Of a stretch of 64,000 nt of DNA, positions 11,454-22,774 are shown piece after piece. The stretch is taken from contig NC_052475.1 in assembly GCF_009730915.1 (NCBI RefSeq), forward strand, positions 26,349,016 through 26,413,015. The letters run 5' to 3'. The position numbers were made by a program, and so were the translations under genes. The notes below the pieces were generated by a model. It was not told the DNA's origin and did not search any database. It was given only the letters and a program-made list of their open reading frames with translations. This stretch comes from Dioscorea cayenensis subsp. rotundata. Lineage: Eukaryota > Streptophyta > Magnoliopsida > Dioscoreales > Dioscoreaceae. The first letter of the stretch is position 1; each line of letters begins with the position of its first letter.

Positions 11454-12496
11454 GTAAAGAACAAACAACAATTAGAAAGGCAAACAAGCAAGTGCACCGT
11501 TGTATGCATAAAGGTTAGACTAGACGTGATGTGATTGGGCGGTATTTTTCCCTCCATCCCAAGGGCATAAAAGGAAATAACTAGTGTGGACCCACTTGAA
11601 CTGACAGACAAGGGGTAATCCCTAGAGACAAATATTATTGGATCAATTATACTTTTCGGCCGGGCATCCTTGTCTGGAAGTTGGCGTCCGCTTTCCACCA
11701 TTGTCGCGAGGAAGCCATATTGTCATCTCTCGAAGAAAAGTTCTCACCTTATCATGAGTCTCTGTTTAAACTAACGGTTAACTGTTTAAATAATTTCTAT
11801 ATTTTTTAAAGAATATGTAAACCGTTTAAATATAGTGATTTAACTGTTTTGAAATATATGTTATTGTTTAAATTGAATGCTTTCACTGACATCGCGTTGA
11901 AAATGGGTACCTCCTGGGTATCTCCTGGGTTATGTATTTGATTAAACAACGTTGTCACTGTTTAAAGAGTAAATCGATTATTGTTTAACATTTTGTTTTG
12001 TTTACAATGCCGTTTTTTATTTCTCAAATTGTTTTTACTATGTCTTTGTTTAAATTTCACAAGTTATCACAAGTTGACACTCAAATAAGTTTGCTTGTTT
12101 AAAATATTTAAACATTTACAATGGCCTCTGATTAAATATGAGAAGTTCACACTCAAATAATTTTGTTTCATTTAAAATAAAACATTTACAACATTTACAA
12201 CGTCTTCTCGGATCTCGGACACTTGCGAGTCGACCCTCATTCGTTTATTAAGATTTCGGTTTGACTCACCAAGTATCTGTACATTCGAATGCTCACGGCG
12301 GTTGCATAACATGCACATCAACTTAAACCTGCACAACGTAGAACACAACACGTTAAAAAAGGTTAAGCAAACACATTCATAAAAACTTCTATTAATGAAT
12401 GTGTCATGGTCTGACTTAAGCGAAGATCCTGAGAGTTAAACACAGAAAATAATATTTGTACACTGACGAAAAGTTCTTAAAGGGTGAGAACAATTC

Positions 12497-12694
12497 TCAA
12501 GTGATAAATATCAACTCCATCTTAAAGGATGTTTCATGATCTTCCTCCTCTGGAGAATCCTCCGCAATCAAGCAATAAGTGAAAACTTTCTTTTCTTGCC
12601 CAAGTCGAAATGCCCGCTTAATTGATTGTCCGTCATCCACCGCTGGAGAATCCTCTGCATTTAGGTAATTATGAGGGAATTTTGACTTGGGCAA
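12497..12694 (-). pseudogene. Captured fragment resembling the C-terminus of a plant SNF2 protein (DRD1/CHR35/CLSY type), arm 1
   Basis: The minus-strand frame reads [20 protein letters not shown] and then [19 protein letters not shown]. The RAFR-GQ motif followed by V-Y/F-x-L-x-A, EE and a KEL(I)-type stretch matches helicase motif VI and the following segment of plant SNF2 remodellers; the SPEEEDH...F-x-x-ELI pattern is most like the DRD1/CHR35/CLSY branch that acts in RNA-directed DNA methylation. This is from motif memory and not an alignment. It is a ~65-codon fragment with no start context, inside the MULE, and has an inverted partner immediately to its right. Confidence 0.5.
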
Positions 12695-12800
12695 GAAAAG
12701 ATAGTTTAACTTGTTGCGTGATTACGGCTGATTGATTCTCAAGATGAGGAGGATCATGAGACATCCTTTTAAGATAGAGATGATCTTCAAATTTTGGTCT
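12500..12800. repeat. Long imperfect inverted repeat, 77-bp spacer
   Basis: Left arm 12500-12606 and right arm 12684 to about 12800. The innermost 17 bp are perfect (GACTTGGGCAAGAAAAG at 12684-12700 against 12590-12606). Transcription through it would give a ~100-bp stem with a 77-nt loop. Confidence 0.8.
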
Positions 12801-12835
12801 GACTGCAGCGAATATCATACACAAGAAGCAGAGGA
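12684..12835 (+). pseudogene. Inverted second copy of the SNF2-like fragment, arm 2
   Basis: On the plus strand the frames read LGQEKIV, then [12 protein letters not shown], then after a 1-bp shift KIEMIFKFWSDCSEY, which parallels arm 1 and continues slightly further into the family C-terminus. Two stops and one frameshift interrupt it. Its first 17 bp are the exact reverse complement of 12590-12606. The two arms are roughly three-quarters identical by eye. Confidence 0.5.
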
Positions 12836-13011
12836 GGAGGAGGATGAGGACGACGAGGAGTGGTTATCCATGGGAAGGGTTCTTCCTTGTCATTTATGGT
12901 GTGAAGTCCACAAGCAGGTTGACGCTTCATATCCGAGAAAAAAGAGAAACGCACTGTGGACCGAGATTGACTGATCACAACGAACGGGTCTTCGGATATT
13001 TATATTACCGT

Positions 13012-13045
13012 GCAGAAGAATTAATGTCGTCATTAATTCTTCTGC
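13012..13045. repeat. Perfect 15-bp hairpin with 4-nt loop
   Basis: GCAGAAGAATTAATG at 13012-13026 and its exact reverse complement at 13031-13045, separated by TCGT. It lies inside the MULE right half. Confidence 0.9.
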
Positions 13046-13314
13046 ATGGGATACCATAAACTTGCCACTTGCCACCTGCCACATTCCAACACTTCAGTTC
13101 AAATGAAAAAGATCAATATTTTACGCATAGACTTTGAGAATTTACACGTTAGGTCAATATTTATACGTTAATATGAATAGTTAAATAGGTAAAGACAAAT
13201 TTAAACGGAGACGACAATTCTTAAACAAATATGTAATATATTTAAACAGAGAATAGCAAAGAGTTAAACAGTATTTAACATATACAACTAGATAACCATA
13301 AACGAGAAGAACTT

Positions 13315-13535
13315 TACAACGAAATGAAACAATGGCACATCGTCTGTCTCGACAACAAAATCGACTACAGCTCATTTGAAGATGGAGTGCACTTGACCAA
13401 TCCGCTGGAAATCAACTTCATTTTCTGTTGGACAAACCGATTTATATATTTCGGGTATGATAAACTTCACCCAGACTCGTTTCCTGAAACAGATTTACAT
13501 CTATCATTACCACAAAAACCCTCCATAATAAACAC
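13315..13535 (-). pseudogene. Second copy of the MULE PB1-like first exon
   Basis: The stretch is collinear with 11042-11350: the same order of 'CTCGACAACAA', 'CATTTGAAGA-GGAGTGCAC', 'CCGCTGGAA', 'ATAAACTTCACCC' and 'CCATAATA' words on the plus strand. It has small deletions and no intact frame. Together with similarity between 11530-11620 and 13750-13840 it shows duplication of the element's transposase-proximal end. Confidence 0.75.
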
Positions 13536-13954
13536 CCATTGTTTATAAATTCTGTTACTCTCACCCTCCCGTAGAATGGTCAAAGTGATAGCAACGAAGA
13601 GATTCTCACCGTATTACGAAACCGGCAGAACTGAAATCGAACAAACCAAATGAGGAGAAATGAGGAGAAGAACAAGATGTAATGCAACTTCTAGGCATTG
13701 TCTATCAGAAAGCAAGCAGAAAGCCCTTGAAAAGATTGGACATGATGTGATTTGGCGTTTTTTTTTCCACCATTTTCAAGGGCAAAAATGAAATTTCACA
13801 ACATGGACCCATTTGAAGTGAACGGTAGGGGGTAAAAGGGAAGTTAAACACTAACGGAAGGGCTATCCGGGGTGTGTAAAAGTTGGAGAGGATTTTTGGG
13901 AAGTTTTGAAAATTACGATGACTGAACAGTAATTTTTCCTTTTTTTTTAATAGT

Positions 13955-15120
13955 CAGCAACATTTATTTTATTTCTATCATAGCCATTATTATTATTATT
14001 ATTAGGGGATGTTACAAAACACAAGCACAGATGCTTGCCTTGCAAGCATATTTATTTGAAAACGAGTACAAACAACAATCCGACTTATATTATTCTTTAT
14101 GATATTATACCTAATAAATTCTACGGCAAAGAGTGAGACCATCTCCAACTACAGCTTGTGAAATATCAATGCGTTGATCATTAGCCTTCAATAGAGAAAT
14201 CAAGCACTAGGAATGAGAACCCTAAAATTCCCTTAATGATCGAACTCCTCAAAGACACTAGAGCTAGAGCCTAACTCGAAAAATCAAAATCAAAGCATCA
14301 AGAAGAAGAATAAGAAGAATAAGTACCGAGCTAGAGCCTCCGGATCGGAAGGGAACCAAGTGCTCAAGCGCGACTCGACGATCGGCGGATCCAAACCCCG
14401 CTCGCACTCGACTGAAGCCCAGCGAGCTTTCCGCCGATCCTCCAACCCAAAGACCGCCACCAACGCTAGATCTCGACCGGAAAGCTCCTAAGCGTGTCCT
14501 CGCCTCTCCCACACCGAACACCGAAACTCGCGACAATCCGTGGGGGCCGAAGGAGCACGACAATGGCGAAGACGATCCCGATGGCACCGACAAAGAAGAA
14601 CACGCCGGAGATAAGCAAGGAGAGGGAGATCTGCCATGGCGGCACGGCAGGGGATACTCGAGGGATCAATCAAGAGAGGCAAAATGAAGAGAGAAGCAAG
14701 CTTTACTTGTATTTTTCCACCACGGCAAAAATCAATGGGACTAGATTTTGCTGGGATTTCATCGGAGGAAACAAGACAGCTAATAGGAGTCATTGTGAGA
14801 TGACCTGAGTTCATTCCAACCTTATTATTCTTCATTAATTAATGAGAAGAGATTTTTATTTGACATAAGATTAACTAAAATTGATTTTTATTTAACCTTA
14901 TTAATCAAATCAAACAGTTTTTTAAATTTATTTATTTATATATAATTTTGCACATAATTTTATAAGACTCTATGAAAGAAAAACTAAAGTTTATCAAATA
15001 TGATAAATTTTAGCCTAAACTAATTATAATCATTTCAAATATTTCAATACTTTGATATAAATAATTTCTCATGTGAACTGGATTGAATAAGTATTAATTA
15101 TTTGAGATGGTAACATGACA
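13955..15120. other. Intergenic stretch with a GC-rich island at 14260-14720
   Basis: Most is AT-rich. The island has coding-like composition and on the minus strand a hydrophobic segment (ISLSLLISGVFFFVGAIGIV, about 14625-14565), but that frame has no ATG, starts just after a stop, and no family is recognised. It could be an exon or the relic of a first exon of a membrane protein. Confidence in a gene is low. Confidence 0.35.
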
Positions 15121-15129
15121 TTAATAGCA

Positions 15130-15870
15130 AGCAATAATATATTAATTTTTAAATCCGTTTCTAGTCCCTTTTTATTAGAAACGGATTAGAAACGGATATT
15201 TTTTAAATATTTAATGATATTTGAATAATATATTAATTTTTAAATCCGTTTCTAATCTGTTTCTAATAGAAACGGATTAGAAACGGATATTTTTTAATAT
15301 TTAATGATATTTAAATAATATATTAATTTTAGAAACGGATTAGAAACGGATATTTTTTTAATATTTAATATTATTTAAATAATATATTAATTTTTAAATC
15401 CGTTTCTAGTCCCTTTCTAATAGAAACGGATTAGAAACGGATATTTTTTAATATTTAATGATATTTAAATAATATATTAATTTTAGAAACGGATTAGAAA
15501 CAGATATTTTTTTAATATTTAATATTATTTAAATAATATATTAATTTTTTAAATCTGTTTCTAGTCCCTTTCTAATAGAAACGGATTAGAAACGGATATT
15601 TTTAATATTTAATATTATTTAAATAATATATTAACTTTTAAATCCGTTTCTAATCCCTTTTCTAATAGAAACGGATTAGAAACGGATATTTTTAATATTT
15701 AATGATATTTAAATAATATATTAACTTTTAAATCCGCTTTTCAGTCCCTTTTTATTAGAAACGGATTAGAAACGGATATTTTTAATATTTAATATTATTT
15801 AAATAATATATTAATTTTTAAATCCGTTTCTAGTCACTTTCTATTAAACCGATTAGAAACGGATATTTTT
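15130..15870. repeat. Tandem array of ~90-bp palindromic units
   Basis: About nine copies of AGAAACGGATTAGAAACGGAT at roughly 15177, 15271, 15330, 15422, 15484, 15580, 15668, 15757 and 15850. Full units also carry the reverse-complement arm ATCCGTTTCTA-ATCCGTTTCTA just before it, with only 1-5 nt between, then an AT-rich linker (ATATTTAATGATATTTAAAT). Two units lack the left arm and are shorter. Arm mismatches vary between units. It abuts the broken 3' end of the CCoAOMT-like gene. Confidence 0.9.
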
Positions 15871-15988
15871 AAAATTTTAATAAATCAGTATTTTTAAATG
15901 CCTGTTTGTAGTAGTTGTTATTAAAAATCATATTAAAAACGATTGTTATTCCGTCTGTTAACTGCTTTGCGAGTTCAAACAGAATAAA

Positions 15989-17511
<1,523 letters not shown>

Positions 17512-18511
17512 NNNNNNNNNNNNNNNNNNNNNNNNNNNNNNNNNNNNNNNNNNNNNNNNNNNNNNNNNNNNNNNNNNNNNNNNNNNNNNNNNNNNNNNNN
17601 NNNNNNNNNNNNNNNNNNNNNNNNNNNNNNNNNNNNNNNNNNNNNNNNNNNNNNNNNNNNNNNNNNNNNNNNNNNNNNNNNNNNNNNNNNNNNNNNNNNN
17701 NNNNNNNNNNNNNNNNNNNNNNNNNNNNNNNNNNNNNNNNNNNNNNNNNNNNNNNNNNNNNNNNNNNNNNNNNNNNNNNNNNNNNNNNNNNNNNNNNNNN
17801 NNNNNNNNNNNNNNNNNNNNNNNNNNNNNNNNNNNNNNNNNNNNNNNNNNNNNNNNNNNNNNNNNNNNNNNNNNNNNNNNNNNNNNNNNNNNNNNNNNNN
17901 NNNNNNNNNNNNNNNNNNNNNNNNNNNNNNNNNNNNNNNNNNNNNNNNNNNNNNNNNNNNNNNNNNNNNNNNNNNNNNNNNNNNNNNNNNNNNNNNNNNN
18001 NNNNNNNNNNNNNNNNNNNNNNNNNNNNNNNNNNNNNNNNNNNNNNNNNNNNNNNNNNNNNNNNNNNNNNNNNNNNNNNNNNNNNNNNNNNNNNNNNNNN
18101 NNNNNNNNNNNNNNNNNNNNNNNNNNNNNNNNNNNNNNNNNNNNNNNNNNNNNNNNNNNNNNNNNNNNNNNNNNNNNNNNNNNNNNNNNNNNNNNNNNNN
18201 NNNNNNNNNNNNNNNNNNNNNNNNNNNNNNNNNNNNNNNNNNNNNNNNNNNNNNNNNNNNNNNNNNNNNNNNNNNNNNNNNNNNNNNNNNNNNNNNNNNN
18301 NNNNNNNNNNNNNNNNNNNNNNNNNNNNNNNNNNNNNNNNNNNNNNNNNNNNNNNNNNNNNNNNNNNNNNNNNNNNNNNNNNNNNNNNNNNNNNNNNNNN
18401 NNNNNNNNNNNNNNNNNNNNNNNNNNNNNNNNNNNNNNNNNNNNNNNNNNNNNNNNNNNNNNNNNNNNNNNNNNNNNNNNNNNNNNNNNNNNNNNNNNNN
18501 NNNNNNNNNNN
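17512..18511. other. Assembly gap, exactly 1,000 N
   Basis: A run of 1,000 Ns, a conventional placeholder size, so the true length is unknown. The open frame running through it is an artefact. Confidence 0.99.
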
Positions 18512-18556
18512 AGTTTGGAAAAATTAGGAGGGGTGAACAGTAATTTTCCCTTTTCC
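18512..18556. mobile_element. MULE-like terminus at the gap edge
   Basis: The sequence leaving the gap reads GGTGAACAGTAATTTTCCC. The MULE at 7-14 kb ends with the closely similar CTGAACAGTAATTTTTCC in the same orientation. A related element therefore probably occupies the gap. Confidence 0.5.
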
Positions 18557-18689
18557 AAAACTATTCTATTTAAAATCCCACTATGGAGTATATAATTTAA
18601 TTTTTAGTTGATTGTGATTTATTGAAAATTGTACTAGTACATTAAATTAAAGGGAAATTTAGAAAAAATTATTTGATACTGCATAAAAT

Positions 18690-18747
18690 TTCTAATGTGA
18701 CAAGTAAAAAAGCAAGACGTGCCAACTAAAAAGAAACGGAGAGAGTA
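18690..18747. mobile_element. One end of a Stowaway-type MITE
   Basis: ACGGAGAGAG at 18736-18745 followed by TA. The reverse complement, TA-CTCTCTCCGTTTCTTTTTAG, matches the CTCCCTCCGT-type terminus of Tc1/mariner Stowaway elements and their TA target. The other end was not found. Confidence 0.5.
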
Positions 18748-19589
18748 TATTTTAACTTTGTCTAAAATAGATTTAGATGGTTGTTAGTGATTTTGTTGAA
18801 ATAAGAGTCATTTCTGTTATTTTCTATTTTTTATGAAAACAAGGGAGGTGCCTTGCCGATCTTTTGTTGTGCACCATAGGTGATTTAAACGACTTCATGT
18901 TATGTAACTTTGGAGGAAAAGGATGTTGGACATTCTTTCAAATGAGAGTTTAAACACTGGTCTTTAAAGAGTGGATTCAGTAATATTCTGATTGATTCTT
19001 TTTCAAACATAATACATAACACATATAAATAGACTGACATTGCATGAAGACAACGTTTCATGTAGACAATGTTTCTTACACTCATTCTTTTAGTAACTGC
19101 ATGAAACCATTTACGATAACTTAGGATACACCACTTTTCACAATGACTCATTCAAACTCAATAAACATTATTTGAGCCCGAAAAAGTGCATAAATAATAC
19201 TTACCACAGTACTCACTCACATGATTCGACTCTGTGCTTTGCTCATGCATTGATTTGTATCAACCACTGAGTTAACCATTGGTTCTTTTGTTGCTTTGTT
19301 TGCATTATGTAACCCGGCAAAAATTATGAATAACAACAAGGTAAAAATTTCAAAAGGAAATTAAAAAAGAATTACAAATTTTTTGTCTTGTAGATGGGTT
19401 TTAAATTAATTTAATTATTGTTTGTGTACAAATACAAGAATATCCGAACAGAAACAAGTTAGCAATAACTACTCTTAAATTGTTTATCCATAATGCATGT
19501 GCACTTTTCATTCTAATTTGCAAGGGCCTGATAAAAATAAATCGAAAGAAAACCACTATTAAAAAGTGGTTTTACAACATTCATATTTG

Positions 19590-19830
19590 CTTCAATTTTT
19601 TTTCCGCTATATATATTTTTTATTTTTTAATAAAATAGATAAACTATAATTTATTGAAAGAAAAAACTAATACAACAAACAGACAAACAACAACAAGCAA
19701 AGAAAAGAAACAACACCAGGGGCTCTCACCAAGAGTGAGACACCACCTAAACTTAAATAACAGAAAACAAAACTACAAAACAAACAAACGAAGATAAAAA
19801 AACACAACTGAGGAACCATATCCCTTACTT
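19590..19830 (-). mobile_element. Possible LINE 3' tail
   Basis: Read on the minus strand it is T/G-rich UTR-like sequence that ends TTTCAATAAATTATAGTTTA and then an A/T tail, as many plant L1-type elements do. No reverse transcriptase coding is visible, so this is tentative. Confidence 0.3.
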
Positions 19831-20360
19831 TCAATAAGCAAAATTAAAATCACCCTAGTATTTGCCCAGCTCTTATTTCAACAATTGCGAACGGATTTGC
19901 TAAGTCAAAAAATAGTGCTACTGTAGCCATTGTTGTATAAAGAAATTGATACAAAGCAAGTATCAATAGAAAGTAATTGAGTGGTATATCACAGAGAAGG
20001 TTTGTTTACTCTTTCATGCTCACCTCTTATTTGAGCATTGAACACATTTGAGGAGTGGTGAAGAAGTTGGCTGATCATGAGAGCTCTTTCACCTTTATCT
20101 GCATAATCATGAGGCTAACTTAAGGCAATAATAATTGCTGGTAAAAAAAGGATCTAATGTCAAATTCTTGTTAATGTCTTAGCAATCACTGGAGTCCAAG
20201 AGACAAATCTGAAGATCATTTTTCTTAATATGATATAATACAAATATAGCCAAACTCAAATAAGGCTTAACACCAGTATTAAGATAAAAAACTATTTCTC
20301 AGCATTCTTTAATAATCATGCTGCAAGATTGAGCCATTGGAGCCTTGAAGGCATCATATT

Positions 20361-20640
20361 TTTTAATAATAGACGACAAACGCCTTTTTTATAATGAATG
20401 TAACAGTACTAAATAGTACTGGAACTCGGATGTACAGTGTACAAGCGCCCTTTTTATATGAATATAACAGTACTGAACAGTACAAGAACTCGGATGTACA
20501 ATGTATGTATAGTATGAGAATAATATAAGAATCCTAGGTGAACAATACGGTGAACAGTATTGTCAGGGGAGGGATTTGAACCTATTGACTTTTTTTTATA
20601 CTTTGGTGTCATACCGTTGGGCTATCCGATGGTTGACATA
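20361..20640 (-). mobile_element. tRNA-derived SINE, complete, 280 bp
   Basis: Flanked by a perfect 13-bp duplication AAGGCATCATATT (20348-20360 and 20641-20653). On the minus strand it begins near the internal Pol III promoter: box A TAGCCCAACGG (20624-20614) and box B GGTTCAAATCC (20582-20572), about 31 bp apart. The 3' end is an A/T-rich tail. The 3' body holds a ~65-bp unit twice (about 20376-20440 and 20441-20504). It cannot be a tRNA gene: no acceptor-stem pairing and no anticodon arm. Confidence 0.9.
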
Positions 20641-20653
20641 AAGGCATCATATT

Positions 20654-21840
20654 CACTCATTCTTTGAAGTAGAATAAATAAATTAAAAGCAAAAAAACAA
20701 AAGCAGATAAAAGAAGATTAATAGTTTTTGTATCATATATAGGCTAAATGAAATGGTATTCCTCTCTAGAAAAAATGTAGGATATCACTCTCCAGGATTT
20801 GATAGCACAAAAGCCTTCAACACAAGAGACTTCACAGAAAGAATGGTTAGAATAAACTTGGGAACTGTAGTATAATCTCACATGATACATGGAAAAGAAA
20901 ACCACAGAAAAAACAACATTTAATATAATTGTTAGATGTAAATTAAACAATATATTATTTAGATTGGATTCAATCTAAAACTTTGAGTTAATTGGATAAA
21001 AGATCTAAGTTTATTTATTCAAATTCTTATTTTATCAAATTGACTAAGGAACTATTTAAGTTATTCTAAGTATACACATTATTAACATGTCAATCTTTTT
21101 TTTTTAAATAGACAAAAATTGTAAATAAATTAAATAAATCAAGTTTTAATACACATTAAATATAAACCAAACATATTATTTAGACGCAGTTTTACCCAAA
21201 AGTTTACATTGGCAAGATGAGAAACCAAACTTATATTATTATATTAATATTTACTAAATTAACAAATATGGAACTGTAAACTTCTACTAATATGATTCAT
21301 ATATGTCTATGGATGTATATATATATATATATGTATGTATAGACTATAGTTACGTCTATGTCCACGCATATAAATTTCATTAAATTCAAGTATAAGATAC
21401 TCTTTGATATTGAGATACTTAACATCGTTGTTAAGTATGTCAAACTACATATAACTCAAGTCTCAAATAAAGATAATTGCATGAGTCAAAAACTTCACAT
21501 TACATGATGTTTCTCAAGGGAAATATAAAACATAAAGGTTCAACTGTACAAGTCAATTAAAACAATCAGTTGTAGTTTTAATAAATTGATGACACTTCTC
21601 ATAAGTTAAAAGTTCATAGAATTTTTTTCCCCTTTTTTTTATATTTAAATTAAAAACAAAACAAAAAACAATGAATATGGAGGAGTTAATATAAGTTCAA
21701 GATATTTATCTCAAAAGTTAATTTTGATTAGGATAAGATTTACAGTGGTAAGAGAAACTACAGGGGTTAATTTGTAATTTCAAAAATTCAGAGGGTTGAA
21801 ATTCAAATATTGAAAAGTTAAGGGTGGTATTTAAAAATTC
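20654..21840. other. Gene-free AT-rich stretch upstream of the ESF2/ABT1 gene
   Basis: AT-rich, with a short (TA)n near 21316. I see no coding or element signature. It must hold the promoter of the next gene. Confidence 0.5.
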
Positions 21841-21844
21841 CCAA

Positions 21845-21972
21845 GTTTATCCCCAAATCCCAATCTCTGTCTCCTCCTTTGAACCGGCGCTCGTCTCTCT
21901 ACTTCGCGTTCGCCGGCGCCGCCACCACCGCCGTCGTCGAGTACTTGGTCTCCGTCACCCCCCGGGCCTCAG
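21845..21972 (+). other. 5' untranslated first exon of the ESF2/ABT1-like gene
   Basis: A C/T-rich, GC-richer stretch ending CCTCAG|GTACTC, a good donor, about 800 bp before the coding exon, which opens at the acceptor TTTCGGCAG just before the ATG. The start of transcription is a guess. Confidence 0.55.
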
Positions 21973-22774
21973 GTACTCTTTCTGTTCGACTTCAGTAGAT
22001 GGTTGCTGCTAGATATCTCTTAGGGCAAGTTTCTTTATCGTCTCTTCTCCTTCGACTTTTCAGCTGATCCTTTTTTATCTTCATCTGATCATTATCTTCA
22101 ATAGATCGTCTTTTTTGTCCTCTTTTTATTTTTCTATTTTTTTTTTGTAATTTCATTCCAATTTCGTTGTGGCTGGTTGATGGATTTTAATATATAGTTT
22201 TTGTAATTTTTCTTCAATTTTTAGTTTTTTTTTCTTATTTGTTCTGCGATTTAGGTTGGGTGGTGATAAATTTTGTGCAAAATTAACTTTTTATGCATTT
22301 GTTATGTGATGTTTTGTATCGGTAAGCATTAGAGCCATTTTTTTTTAGAATCAAACGTTGTTTGCGGATATTATTTTTGTGAAATTCTTATTGATTTTTC
22401 CAAATCCTTGACTGGCCTTTTCATTCATCACCAATCCTCTAATCCTCTAATTCTCCAATCCAATGGGATAGTGTCCTTTGATAGATACATTATAATCTCA
22501 ATGAGTTTTTAATAATGATAATAATAACTAGCCTTTCCTAATGTGGTTTTCCTTTAGAGAACATGTACACTTTTTTTTGGGAGGCCTGGCTATCCAATTT
22601 TTATTTTGCAATTATGCACATAAATTAATATGTCTTTAGCTTAGGGTGAGTAATTAATATGGTTTTCTTGTTGAACATCAACTAATTGATGAAAGGAAAT
22701 TATGAAATGGGATTGATTTGTGCTTTGACTATATTTTATGCTCACTGCTCACGTTATTGTTCAATTTCGGCAGC

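Larger units (their letters stand above)
7012..13940. mobile_element. Mutator-like element (MULE), decayed and composite
   Basis: A ~6.9-kb unit holding a MURA-type transposase pseudogene (minus), a plant-mobile-domain-like segment (plus), and duplicated or inverted internal pieces. The left end starts near GGAAATTACC at 7015 and the right end, read inward, starts GGAAAAATTACTG. Both flanks carry CCTTTTTTTT (7002-7011 and 13938-13947), a plausible 9-10-bp target duplication, though T-rich sequence makes the exact ends uncertain. The pieces at 11530-11620 and 13750-13840 are related to each other, so the right side is partly duplicated or two related elements are nested. Confidence 0.7.
18512..20347. 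other. Gene-free stretch with transposon relics
   Basis: No coding signal. It holds the MULE-like end, one Stowaway-type MITE end near 18736-18747 and a possible LINE tail at 19590-19830. Confidence 0.6.

Noticed and set aside
14264-14835. A GC-rich set of overlapping minus-strand frames with a hydrophobic helix
   Set aside because: No ATG in the hydrophobic frame, no recognised family and no clear splice partner; kept only as a described island.
15130-15870. A regularly spaced repeat that superficially resembles a CRISPR array
   Set aside because: Plant nuclear context, spacers that are themselves repeats, internally palindromic units and no cas genes.
20572-20624. A possible tRNA gene, from A and B box matches
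   Set aside because: No acceptor stem or anticodon arm, and exact flanking duplications show it is a SINE.
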